The notes below the pieces were generated by a model. That model ran no database searches. It saw only the letters and a list, made by a program, of their open reading frames with translations, and was not told the DNA's origin. From JABWBD01 sp040768665 (lineage in GTDB: Bacteria > Planctomycetota > Planctomycetia > Pirellulales > Thermoguttaceae), in NCBI GenBank assembly GCA_040768665.1, contig JAXGMN010000007.1, positions 124,001 to 188,000 on the forward strand: a stretch of 64,000 nt of DNA, in the 5' to 3' direction. Shown piece by piece: positions 8,902 through 17,268 of the stretch (within the stretch, counting starts at the first letter, position 1; every line of letters starts with the position of its first letter). The translations under genes were made by a program, and so were the position numbers.

Positions 8902-9789
8902 ATGCGATGGATTCACCGATGCCGGACGGCGATCGTCGCCGCGATTCTGCAAGCACTCGTTTCTATCCAGACGGCAAACGCGCAATCAGCCGACAAACCG
9001 CACGCCGTCATCGTCGTCGGCACCCTGCACTACTCGCCGCAGAACTCCATGCCGCCTTTCTCTCGCGAGTTGGAGCGGCTTGGATTTCGCACCACCGTCA
9101 TCTTGCCGAAAGGCGACCCGGAGAAGAACGAGAATCAGGTCGGCCTGCCCGGCCTCGAGGCCCTGGCAGACGCCGACGTGGCGATTTTCTTCGCGCGGTT
9201 CCTGGCACTTCCGGACGATCAGTTCCAGCAAATCATGGATTACGTCAAGTCGGGCAAACCCGTCGTAGGGTTCCGCACCAGCACGCACGCATTTCTCTAC
9301 CCGGAAGATCACCCGAATTTCCGCTGGAATAACGATTTCGGCCGCTACGTATTGGGCACTCGCTACGTGGCGCACCTGCAAAGCCAGACGGAGTGCCGAC
9401 GAGTCGACGCCCACAAAGATCATCCCGTACTTACCGGAGTTGCCGACGAACCATTCGATTCGACGGGTATGCTGTACCTGACGAGCCTCCAGCCGGGCTG
9501 TATACCGCTCGTGCTCGGCGCCGGCCAGGGCAAGGCAGCTCGGCTCATCGAAAACTATTTCGGCACGTACTACATCCAAGAGACGGAAACCGACATCGTG
9601 GCCTGGGTCTGGCAGAACCAGTGGGGCGGGCGCGTCTTCTGCACTTCGTTCGGCCACGTGGGCGATTTCGCCGTCGAACCCATTATGCGAATTCTCATCA
9701 ATGGGATCTTCTGGGCTGCGGGTCGGCCCATTCCCAGGTCCGACACCAAGATCAATACGTTTCATGTCGAGGAAGCGGAAAGCAAGTAG
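8902..9789 (+). CDS. ThuA-like (trehalose-utilisation type) secreted protein
   Basis: This 295-residue protein has an N-terminal signal peptide ending near TANAQS (about residue 28) and a ThuA-like domain related to class I glutamine amidotransferase folds. Recognisable segments include GLPGLEALADADVAIFFARF, KPVVGFRTSTHAF, and GGRVFCTSFGHVGDF near the C-terminus, the last being a common ThuA signature. The start at 8902 is chosen because GGGGAG lies 7-8 bases upstream and a signal peptide follows. It is 17 bases from the sulfatase stop, in the same direction. ThuA-like proteins recur in planctomycete carbohydrate clusters, but their biochemical role is poorly defined. Confidence 0.85.
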   Translation: MRWIHRCRTAIVAAILQALVSIQTANAQSADKPHAVIVVGTLHYSPQNSMPPFSRELERLGFRTTVILPKGDPEKNENQVGLPGLEALADADVAIFFARFLALPDDQFQQIMDYVKSGKPVVGFRTSTHAFLYPEDHPNFRWNNDFGRYVLGTRYVAHLQSQTECRRVDAHKDHPVLTGVADEPFDSTGMLYLTSLQPGCIPLVLGAGQGKAARLIENYFGTYYIQETETDIVAWVWQNQWGGRVFCTSFGHVGDFAVEPIMRILINGIFWAAGRPIPRSDTKINTFHVEEAESK

Positions 9790-9892
9790 CGAATTCCTCG
9801 ACACCGGTCGAAGCCCCTATGGCCGGGACACTTTGGTTGCATCTGCGCGCCGCATCGGGCATGATGGTAAGTACCCGTGCACGAACAAGTTT

Positions 9893-9938
9893 GTAGGGCG
9901 GAATTCATTCCGCCTGGGCGGACTGAAGTCCGCCCTAC
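9893..9938. repeat. Palindromic intergenic element
   Basis: GTAGGGCGGA (9893-9902) is matched by its exact reverse complement TCCGCCCTAC (9929-9938), with a further GC-rich loop between. It lies between the ThuA-like gene and the BNR-4 gene. It would form a hairpin in RNA, but no T-run follows, so it is not called a terminator. It looks like a dispersed REP-type element. Confidence 0.6.
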
Positions 9939-10028
9939 GTGAAACCTACGTCAAATCTCGAAGTTGTTCACGGGCAGGTGCTAAGTCGAAGACCAGCGGC
10001 AATCAACGTCAGTCGCGAAAGGACAACC

Positions 10029-11462
10029 ATGAATCGGATCAGCAGTAGCTTGTATCTTGCCTGGGTATTGCTCGCCACCATGTCTGCTTCGGCGGCCGAA
10101 GACGATACCCTAAAACCGAAAGACGACGGCTATCGCGGCATCTGGTTCACGCTGGGGCAGTACACCGACGCCCCGTACGGCAAGGGCAACTGGAAAGGTT
10201 TTTGGGACTACGGCGACAAGTACTCGGGCGGGCTGGGCACCTACACGGCCAAGCACGTGCCAATCGCCGTCTACGCTCCGGAAGCCAAGAAGACATTCTT
10301 CTGCTACGGCGGGTCCAAGGAGGGAAAACGTTACCTCTACAACATGATCTCGTATTACGACCACGAAAAGGACCGAGTGCCGCGTCCGACGATCGTCCAC
10401 GACAAGGGCGGCGTCGACGATCCCCACGACGATTCGTCGCTGACCATCGATCCGGAGGGCCACATCTGGGTCTACGTGGCCGGCCGTGGCCGCTCCCGGC
10501 CCGGCTTTGTCTACCGCAGCGTGAATCCCTACGACATTGATCGCTTCAAGTTGATCTCCTCGGACGAGATCTGCTATCCGCAGCCCTGGTATGTCGAGGG
10601 CGAGGGAATCGTCGAGCTGTTCACCAAGTACACCGGTGTGCGCGAGCTCTACTACAACTTCCGAAAGCCCGACGGCTCCCGCGGCGAGGATCGCAAGCTG
10701 GCCGGCATGGAAGGGCAGTATCAGACGTCGTTCCAGCAGGGCCGCCGGATCGTTACCGCCTTCAACCGCCACCCCGGCGGCCATCCCGACCGCCGCACCG
10801 ACCTCTACTACCTGGAAACCCGCGACCTCGGCAAGACCTGGCAAACGGTCGACGGCCACACGATCGAGCCGCCGTTGGTCAACCCCGACAACCCGGCGCG
10901 CGTGAAGGCCTACTCCGACGAAGCCCGGCTCGTCTATCTCAACAGCGTCACGCTCGACGGCGACGGCAACCCGGTAATCCTCGTCGTCACCTCCTCGCAC
11001 CACCAGCCCGGTCCCCAGGGCGACCCGCGGACCTGGGAAGTTCTGCACCACAAGAACGGCGCGTGGCGGATTCACAAGGTGACCAATTCCACCCACAACT
11101 ACGACACCGGCCCGATCTGGGTCGAGAGCGATGGAACCTGGCGAATCGTCGGCCCCACCGAGCGCGGCCCTCAGCGATGGGGCGGCGGAGGCGAAGTGGC
11201 CGTCTGGACCAGCCGCGACGAAGGCGCCACGTGGACCAAGGTTCGCGACGTCACCAAGGACAGCCCGCGCAACCAGTCCTACGTGCGAAAGGCATTCAAC
11301 GCCGAACCGGACTCCCCCTTCGCCATGCTCTGGGCCGACGGCCACGCCGACAAGCTCTCCGTCTCGCGCCTCTACTTTACCGACCGCGAAGGCAAGACCG
11401 TCCGCCGCCTGCCGTACGACATGGAAGAGGAATTTGCCACGCCGGAAGTCGTTTTCCGCTAG
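10029..11462 (+). CDS. Secreted BNR-4 family beta-propeller protein
   Basis: This 477-residue protein starts at the ATG followed by a signal peptide (cleavage likely after SASAAE). The mature N-terminus, DDGYRGIWFTLGQ followed by KYSGGLGTYTAKHVPIAVYA, matches the start of the BNR-4 family, a predicted multi-bladed beta-propeller. Later segments such as SWTSRDEGATWTKVR-like blades (VAVWTSRDEGATWTKVRDV) carry Asp-box-like SxDxGxTW motifs. Related folds include sialidase-like hydrolases and ulvan-type polysaccharide lyases, so a glycan-binding or glycan-cleaving role is plausible. A reading frame extends upstream to 9939 but crosses the palindromic element, so the internal ATG is preferred. It closes the 4602-11462 cluster. 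Confidence 0.8.
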   Translation: MNRISSSLYLAWVLLATMSASAAEDDTLKPKDDGYRGIWFTLGQYTDAPYGKGNWKGFWDYGDKYSGGLGTYTAKHVPIAVYAPEAKKTFFCYGGSKEGKRYLYNMISYYDHEKDRVPRPTIVHDKGGVDDPHDDSSLTIDPEGHIWVYVAGRGRSRPGFVYRSVNPYDIDRFKLISSDEICYPQPWYVEGEGIVELFTKYTGVRELYYNFRKPDGSRGEDRKLAGMEGQYQTSFQQGRRIVTAFNRHPGGHPDRRTDLYYLETRDLGKTWQTVDGHTIEPPLVNPDNPARVKAYSDEARLVYLNSVTLDGDGNPVILVVTSSHHQPGPQGDPRTWEVLHHKNGAWRIHKVTNSTHNYDTGPIWVESDGTWRIVGPTERGPQRWGGGGEVAVWTSRDEGATWTKVRDVTKDSPRNQSYVRKAFNAEPDSPFAMLWADGHADKLSVSRLYFTDREGKTVRRLPYDMEEEFATPEVVFR

Positions 11463-11580
11463 GACAAGAACGTCACCTCCAGGTAACACAGCGGTAACCT
11501 TTGCGCTCGATAATTCCCGACGAGCGGTGCAGCTTGGCTGCGCCCGGTCTTTCGGTTACTCTGTGGAAGGAGGTGGAGCG

Positions 11581-13041
11581 ATGCTCAAGACGTTCGCGAT
11601 TTCGGCTGTCGGGGCGATCGGGTTCCTGGCCGCTTCGGCGGCGGCGGCCCAGTCGGCCTCGGAACTGTTGGAAAAAGGGATCTATACCGAGGAAACCGTC
11701 GGCAATCTCGACGAGGCGATCGGCATCTACAAGGAAGTGATTGCCAAAGCGCAAACCGCACGGTCGGCGGCCGCCGAGGCCCAGTATCGTATGGCGCAGT
11801 GCCTGCTCAAGCAGAACAAGCCCAACGAAGCGACCGAAGCGTTCGGAAAACTGATCAAGGACTATTCGGATCAGGAAGCGTGGGTTGCCAAGGCCCGCCG
11901 GAAAATCCCCGAGAAAGCCGGGCTGCAATTCCAGCCGGCGCCGTGGAAGGAAGGCGAGTACCTACAGCTCATCGTCAAGTTGGGCAGCGCGGGACTTCGG
12001 ATCGGCAGCTTCGTCTGGTCGGTCGACACAGCGCGGAAGGGCGACGCCGAGATCTGGCGGATGAAGACCCTGCGGTCGGTCCTCGCCGACCGGGACAACC
12101 GCGGCATGAGCCTGGTGGACGTCGAGAAACAGTCTTGGCGCCCACTGTACAGCACGTTTCGCCACACGCTCTTGGGACGGACCGACGCCGACTACCGGCC
12201 CGGCGAGGTCGTCGTCACTCAATACAAGGACGGCAAGCCGGAATTTCGCACCGTGAAGCTCGACCAGGTCCATTACGACAACGAGGAAGGAACTCACCTG
12301 TTCCGCTGCCTGCCGCTGGCCAAGGGCTACGAGGCCACGGTGCCCATCTATGCATCGTTCGGAGCCGGTAAAATCGACATCGGCGTCAAGGTGGTCGGCG
12401 TCGAGGCCGTCCAGGTCCCGGCGGGCAAGTTCGAGTGCTTCAAGGTCGAGCTCAGCCCGGTCAGCCAGACGTTCTGGTACTCGGCGGACGCAAACCGTTA
12501 CTTCGTGAAATTGGAGGCCGGCGGGATCACCGCCGAGCTGGAGCAAATCGGCCATAACAAGCCCGGCGAGATGAAGCCCTACCGCACCGACGACTGGGGG
12601 TTCTCCTTCGCGGTCCCGGCCGGCTGGTACTTCTACGATCTGACTTCGCCGGGCGACGGCGAGAGCAAGACGGTCCAACTGATCGATCCTCAGGCCGCGG
12701 CCAACGAGTCCCTGCGAGTCTCGAAAATCGCCGACCTCGAAAGCGAAGCCAAGAAGTCGGCCCGGGCGTGGGCGGAACACAGGCTCGAAAAGGCCGGCAA
12801 TCTGTTTAAGGAGTGGAAGCCCCGGCAAGATAGCTGGAAGGAGCGGACCCTGGCGGGCTTTCCGGCGGTAAGCGTGGTCGCCGATTATGCCGCCGATGGT
12901 CGGAAGAAGGTCGCCTACGGAGTGTTCCTGCTCGGTAACGAAACGGCGACGCAATGGACCCTCAACGGCTGCGATCCGGAAGACTTCGTGCGGCTTCGCC
13001 CCGAGTTTGACAAGATCGTCGAAACCTATCAAACCAAGTAG
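11581..13041 (+). CDS. Exported TPR-containing protein of unknown function
   Basis: This 486-residue protein begins at an ATG with a strong ribosome-binding site (GGAGG, about 8 bases upstream) and a signal peptide (cleavage near AAAAQS, residue 22). Residues about 25-105 look like TPR repeats (LDEAIGIYKEVIAKA; AQYRMAQCLLKQNKPNEATE). The central region (about 125-325) has beta-rich DUF3108-like features, including VPAGKFECFKVEL, a motif common in periplasmic proteins of that type. A C-terminal domain (about 335-486) resembles a PsbP/MOG1-like fold (WGFSFAVPAGWYFYDLTS). It ends 8 bases before a histidine kinase gene, so it may supply or modulate the signal sensed by that system. Its function is otherwise unknown. 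Confidence 0.75.
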   Translation: MLKTFAISAVGAIGFLAASAAAAQSASELLEKGIYTEETVGNLDEAIGIYKEVIAKAQTARSAAAEAQYRMAQCLLKQNKPNEATEAFGKLIKDYSDQEAWVAKARRKIPEKAGLQFQPAPWKEGEYLQLIVKLGSAGLRIGSFVWSVDTARKGDAEIWRMKTLRSVLADRDNRGMSLVDVEKQSWRPLYSTFRHTLLGRTDADYRPGEVVVTQYKDGKPEFRTVKLDQVHYDNEEGTHLFRCLPLAKGYEATVPIYASFGAGKIDIGVKVVGVEAVQVPAGKFECFKVELSPVSQTFWYSADANRYFVKLEAGGITAELEQIGHNKPGEMKPYRTDDWGFSFAVPAGWYFYDLTSPGDGESKTVQLIDPQAAANESLRVSKIADLESEAKKSARAWAEHRLEKAGNLFKEWKPRQDSWKERTLAGFPAVSVVADYAADGRKKVAYGVFLLGNETATQWTLNGCDPEDFVRLRPEFDKIVETYQTK

Positions 13042-13049
13042 AGACGGAT

Positions 13050-14990
13050 GTGGGTGCTCGCATCGCACGCACCGGCACGGGCCACGATTCGCGATTGTGG
13101 CCCGTGCTCCTGCTGCTCCTGCTGGTCGTGCTCGCGCCCACGGCATGCCTCCTGTGGTTCATGAGCCGCGCGATCGAGAACGAGCGCCTGGCGATCCGCC
13201 AGAAGCTCGAGGAAGCGTACCGCCGCGATCTGGCCGGCGTGCAGTTGCGCATCGATCAGTTCTGGCGGGACCGCGCCGCCGCTCTGGAAAGACTCGACCG
13301 CGGCGAACCATCGCCGCAAGTTTTCGCCCGCGTGGTCGGCGGCAGCCTGGCCGACAGCGTCGTCTGCTACGACCCGCAGGGACAAGTGGTCTATCCGAAT
13401 GCACCCGTCGATCGGCAGACGGCGGAAACCGTGCCGCCGGCGTGGGACGAAGCCCGTCGACTGGAATTCGACGCTGCCGACCCCACCGCGGCCGCAGCCG
13501 CCTACGCGGCAATCGCCCGAGAAACCCTTGACAGCACGCTGGCGGCATGGGCGCTTCAGGCCGAGGCCCGATGCCTGGTCCAGTCGGGACGTCCGGAAGA
13601 GGCCATCGGGCTGATCGCCGGCACTCTCGCAGACGCGAAGTACGGCCAGGCCGTCGACACTCATGGGCGACTGATCGTGCCGAATGCGGAGTTGATGGCG
13701 CTCGGGCTGATGCCAAGTCCCGACGACAAGCGTTTTACGGCAATGGCTGAGCGCCTTCGTGGACGGCTCGAGGACTATGCCAATTCGGATATGGCGGCCA
13801 GCCAGCGCCGTTTTCTGATGCACGAGCTGGAGCGGCTATCACCAGGGAAGATACGGCCGGCGCTGTTGGCCGCCGAGGATCTCGCCGCCCGATTCGCCGA
13901 GGCCCACCCCTCGCCGCGCCACGACCCGCTGTTGCAGCCGAGCCAGTTGCCCGAGGTCTGGCAGCTCGGCCTGCCCACGCCGCACCTGGTAGCGCTGTTC
14001 CGCACCGAGACCATCCTTTCGCAAACGGTTAGCGCGATGCTCGAGGCGGGCCTCTCCGATGACGTGTCCGTCGGACTCTGGCCGCCGGGATCCGAGTCGC
14101 CAGGTAAAAAAACCTTCTATTCGCTCCCCGCCGGCAGGTATCTCCCTGGTTGGCAGGTAACGCTCGCGCTGGCCGACGATAGGCTGGTCGACACAGCGGC
14201 GAGTGCCCGCGTCGCACTCTACGCCTGGACCGGGCTGGTGGTCGTCGCGACAATGACTCTCGTTGCCGGCTTGATCGGCTCGGCCTTTCGCCGCCAGCTT
14301 CGTATGGCGCAGTTGAAGAACGACCTGGTCGCCACGGTCTCTCACGAGCTCAAGACCCCCCTCTCCTCGATGCGTCTTCTCGTCGACACACTTCTCGATG
14401 AGCAATCGCCGGATCCATCACGAACCCGAGAGTATCTCGAGCTGATGGCCCGGGAGAATACGCGTCTCAGCCGACTGATCGACAACTTTCTCACCTTTTC
14501 CCGGATGAGCCGAAACAAGTACGCGTTGCAGCTCGCCGACGTCCGGGTTGAACACGTGATCGATGCTGCGGTGGAGGCGATGCGTGAGCGGCTGGAACAG
14601 CCGCGTTGTCAGTTTGAGCTCAATATCAACGGTCCCTTGCCCGTGATCGCAGCCGACGCCGACGCGCTGGCGACGGTTCTCATCAACCTGCTGGACAATG
14701 CCTGCAAGTACACTGGCGACGAGAAGCAGATCCGGCTGCAAGCCGGGCGGGAAGACGGCACCCTCGCGATCGCTGTCTCGGACAATGGAATCGGGCTGTC
14801 GCGCGCGGCGGCCAGGAAGGTCTTTGAGCGGTTCTACCAGGCCGACCGCCGTCTCTCTCGCAGTGCCGGCGGGTGCGGGCTGGGCTTGAGCATCGTGAAA
14901 TACATCGTCGAGGCCCACGGCGGCTCTGTCCACGTCAGCAGCCCGCCGGGCGAAGGGAGCACGTTCACCGTAAGGCTGCCCGTCGAGTGA
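13050..14990 (+). CDS. Membrane sensor histidine kinase
   Basis: This 646-residue protein starts at GTG (13050). TM1 is at about residues 17-38 and TM2 at about 388-412, enclosing a roughly 350-residue extracytoplasmic region with a TPR-like patch (AWALQAEARCLVQSGRPEEA) and no named sensor domain. The transmitter follows directly without an obvious HAMP domain: H-box with H432 (VSHELKTPLSSMR), N-box (LINLLDNACKYT), G1 (DNGIGL) and G2 (GGCGLGLSIVKYIVEAHGG). All residues needed for autophosphorylation appear present. The partner OmpR-type regulator starts 4 bases after the stop. The TPR protein just upstream is likely co-transcribed. The signal is unknown. Confidence 0.92.
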   Translation: MGARIARTGTGHDSRLWPVLLLLLLVVLAPTACLLWFMSRAIENERLAIRQKLEEAYRRDLAGVQLRIDQFWRDRAAALERLDRGEPSPQVFARVVGGSLADSVVCYDPQGQVVYPNAPVDRQTAETVPPAWDEARRLEFDAADPTAAAAAYAAIARETLDSTLAAWALQAEARCLVQSGRPEEAIGLIAGTLADAKYGQAVDTHGRLIVPNAELMALGLMPSPDDKRFTAMAERLRGRLEDYANSDMAASQRRFLMHELERLSPGKIRPALLAAEDLAARFAEAHPSPRHDPLLQPSQLPEVWQLGLPTPHLVALFRTETILSQTVSAMLEAGLSDDVSVGLWPPGSESPGKKTFYSLPAGRYLPGWQVTLALADDRLVDTAASARVALYAWTGLVVVATMTLVAGLIGSAFRRQLRMAQLKNDLVATVSHELKTPLSSMRLLVDTLLDEQSPDPSRTREYLELMARENTRLSRLIDNFLTFSRMSRNKYALQLADVRVEHVIDAAVEAMRERLEQPRCQFELNINGPLPVIAADADALATVLINLLDNACKYTGDEKQIRLQAGREDGTLAIAVSDNGIGLSRAAARKVFERFYQADRRLSRSAGGCGLGLSIVKYIVEAHGGSVHVSSPPGEGSTFTVRLPVE

Positions 14991-14994
14991 AGCC

Positions 14995-15684
14995 ATGAGC
15001 CACAAAGTCCTGATCATCGAAGACGACGCGACCTTGCTCCGCGGGCTGGCGGACAACTTCCGGGATCACGGCTATATCGTGGCCACCGCCCGCGACGGCG
15101 ACGCGGGGCTGGCGGCCGCCCTGAACGACCCGCCCGACCTGATCGTGCTGGACATCATGCTCCCCCAGCTCAACGGTTATGAGCTCTGCCGCCTGGTCCG
15201 CCGGCGAAACCTCGACATGCCGATCCTCATGCTCACGGCCAAGGGCGAGGAGGAAGACATCGTCCGCGGGCTCGAGCTGGGGGCCGACGACTACGTGACC
15301 AAACCGTTCAGCATTCGCGAGCTACTGGCCCGCGCGAAGGCCTTTCTGCGTCGCCGGGCCGCAGGAACCGGCGATACCTGCCGATTCGGCGACTGCGAGT
15401 TGAACGTGGCCTCGCATCAGCTTTTTCGCGGCGGAGCGGAAGTGCCGCTGACCACCAAGGAATTCCGCCTGTTGGAGCATTTCGTCCGCCGCCCCGGCCG
15501 CGCATTGACGCGCAACGACATTCTCAATGCCGTATGGGGACGCAGCGTGATTGTCACCCCGCGGAGTGTCGACCGCTGCGTAACGACACTGCGGGCGAAG
15601 ATCGAGCCGGAACCCCACCGGCCGACGTATATCCATACGATCCGCGACGTGGGCTACCGCTTCGAGCCGCCGGAAGGCCAGTGA
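14995..15684 (+). CDS. OmpR/PhoB-type response regulator
   Basis: This 229-residue protein has a receiver domain (residues 1-118) with the acidic pair E9/D10/D11, phosphoacceptor D53 (IVLDIMLP), Thr in MLTAKG and Lys in VTKPF. A winged-helix DNA-binding domain follows (about 130-225, PLTTKEFRLLEHFVRRPGRA and HTIRDVGYRFEPP). It follows the histidine kinase by four bases and is its evident cognate regulator. It is transcribed convergently with the oxidoreductase gene whose stop is at 15723. Confidence 0.95.
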   Translation: MSHKVLIIEDDATLLRGLADNFRDHGYIVATARDGDAGLAAALNDPPDLIVLDIMLPQLNGYELCRLVRRRNLDMPILMLTAKGEEEDIVRGLELGADDYVTKPFSIRELLARAKAFLRRRAAGTGDTCRFGDCELNVASHQLFRGGAEVPLTTKEFRLLEHFVRRPGRALTRNDILNAVWGRSVIVTPRSVDRCVTTLRAKIEPEPHRPTYIHTIRDVGYRFEPPEGQ

Positions 15685-15722
15685 GGAAATCCCGGCCGCC
15701 GTCTTCCACTCGCAATGGTCGT

Positions 15723-17165
15723 CTACAACACGACTTCCGGAACCACGAACGGCTCGCGATACCATCCGCGGACGATCTCGTTCGCCTTGGGGTTGTCTTG
15801 GATGCACTCGTTCTCGCTGTCGACCTCCAGCCAGGGACCGAGGATCGACGTGTTCGGATCGACGCCGATATCGCCCAGGTACTTGACGTAGCGCTCGAAC
15901 ATCTCTCGCCAGCAGGGAATATCGCCGACCTGGTTTCGCTGGTCGCTGAGCGAGGCGACGTTGCCCAGGCGATAGGAAATATTGCCGACGTGGCAGATCG
16001 ACGTCGAGACGTGTCCTTCGAGGATCTCGGCGTTGAGGTCCTCGCGCTTGCCGCTTCGCAAAGCCGCGATGAAATCGGCGAAATGGTCCTCGTTGGGACC
16101 GAACGATTCCAACTTCTTGCCGTCCTTGTCGTAGGCCACCGGGCCGAGCGTATAGCCACCTTCGCAATGCACACAGACGCCGGTCCGCATCCCTTTGAAA
16201 TCGGGCACCGTGCTCCATTTCGCCGGCGTCATGCACTCCTTGTTCTTCGGCAGGTTGTGGACCTCGTAGAGAATCGGCACCTCGGGGTAATCGTAGAACA
16301 GGATCTGCGTATTGGGAACGTCGCCCGCGTCGTCGAATACGAACCGGCCGCCGATGCTCATCGTCCGCCGTGGCAGACCCTTGTAGCCGAGAACCCAGCG
16401 AGCGATGTCGATCTCGTGCACCCCTTGGTTGCACGACTCGCCGTCGCCCATGTTCCACGTGAAGCTGCAATCGTACTGGATGCGGTCGCGGTAGATCGGC
16501 TCCTTGCGGGCCGGGCCGCACCAGAGCTCGTAGTCGAGCGTCTCGGGGATCGGCAGGGGATCGATCCGCTTGCCGATCGCCTTGCGCGGCTTGTTGGCAA
16601 AACAGGTCACGTACTGGACCTTGCCGAGGTGCCCTTCCTTGAGCCAGGCGGCCATCGCGGCATAGCCCTTGTTCGACCGGTTCTGGGTGCCGATCTGCAC
16701 CAGCCGGTCGTACTTCCGCGCGGCGTTGACCATCTGCCGGCCTTCCCAGATGAAGTGGGCCAGCGGCTTTTCGACGTAAACGTCCCGCCCGGTCTGGCAG
16801 GCCCAGATCGTCGGCAGCGCATGCCAGTACTGCATCGTCGCCACGGAGACCGCGTCGAAGCTTTTCATGTCCATCAACTTGCGGACGTCGACCACCTGTT
16901 CGGGCTTGTACTGGTAGCGGGCTTCGATTTCCTTGGCCCGCGTGGCGAGCCGCTCGCGGTCGGGATCGCAGATGGCGGCCAGCCGCACGCCCGCCAGCTT
17001 GCCGAACTCGCCGATATGGGCGCCGCCGCGGACACCCAACCCGATCACCGCCAGCCGGATCTCGTCGTTCGCTCCGAGCACCCGCGAGCTGGCGACCATG
17101 GGAAAGCCGATCGCCGTGGCAGCAGCGGCCGAACGGCGAAGGAACTGTCGACGCGTGAAAGACAT
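15723..17165 (-). CDS. Tat-exported Gfo/Idh/MocA family oxidoreductase
   Basis: This 480-residue protein starts at the ATG that begins a twin-arginine leader (SFTRRQFLRRSAAAATA). A longer frame to 17246 adds 27 residues before the Tat motif and is disfavoured. The Rossmann nucleotide-binding segment is LAVIGLGVRGGAHIGEF; the EKPLAH motif marks the conserved Lys of the family (VYVEKPL). The C-terminal half resembles the alpha/beta domain of planctomycete Gfo/Idh/MocA proteins (WNMGDGESCNQGVHEIDIAR). Members oxidise or reduce sugars or sugar derivatives with NAD(P). Tat export implies folding with cofactor before secretion. The substrate is unknown. Confidence 0.92.
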   Translation of the reverse strand: MSFTRRQFLRRSAAAATAIGFPMVASSRVLGANDEIRLAVIGLGVRGGAHIGEFGKLAGVRLAAICDPDRERLATRAKEIEARYQYKPEQVVDVRKLMDMKSFDAVSVATMQYWHALPTIWACQTGRDVYVEKPLAHFIWEGRQMVNAARKYDRLVQIGTQNRSNKGYAAMAAWLKEGHLGKVQYVTCFANKPRKAIGKRIDPLPIPETLDYELWCGPARKEPIYRDRIQYDCSFTWNMGDGESCNQGVHEIDIARWVLGYKGLPRRTMSIGGRFVFDDAGDVPNTQILFYDYPEVPILYEVHNLPKNKECMTPAKWSTVPDFKGMRTGVCVHCEGGYTLGPVAYDKDGKKLESFGPNEDHFADFIAALRSGKREDLNAEILEGHVSTSICHVGNISYRLGNVASLSDQRNQVGDIPCWREMFERYVKYLGDIGVDPNTSILGPWLEVDSENECIQDNPKANEIVRGWYREPFVVPEVVL

Positions 17166-17268
17166 GGCTGATCTCCCGAACGGTGTATCGTCCCAGTGAA
17201 TTTCGAACGCTTGTTGCCGGCGCGGGCGAACATCAGCCCCCTGCACCGATTCGCCTCTTCCGGTTCCC

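Noticed and set aside
13048..13050. ATG at 13048 as an alternative start for the histidine kinase
   Set aside because: It is out of frame with the kinase; the in-frame GTG at 13050 overlaps it and is the likely start.
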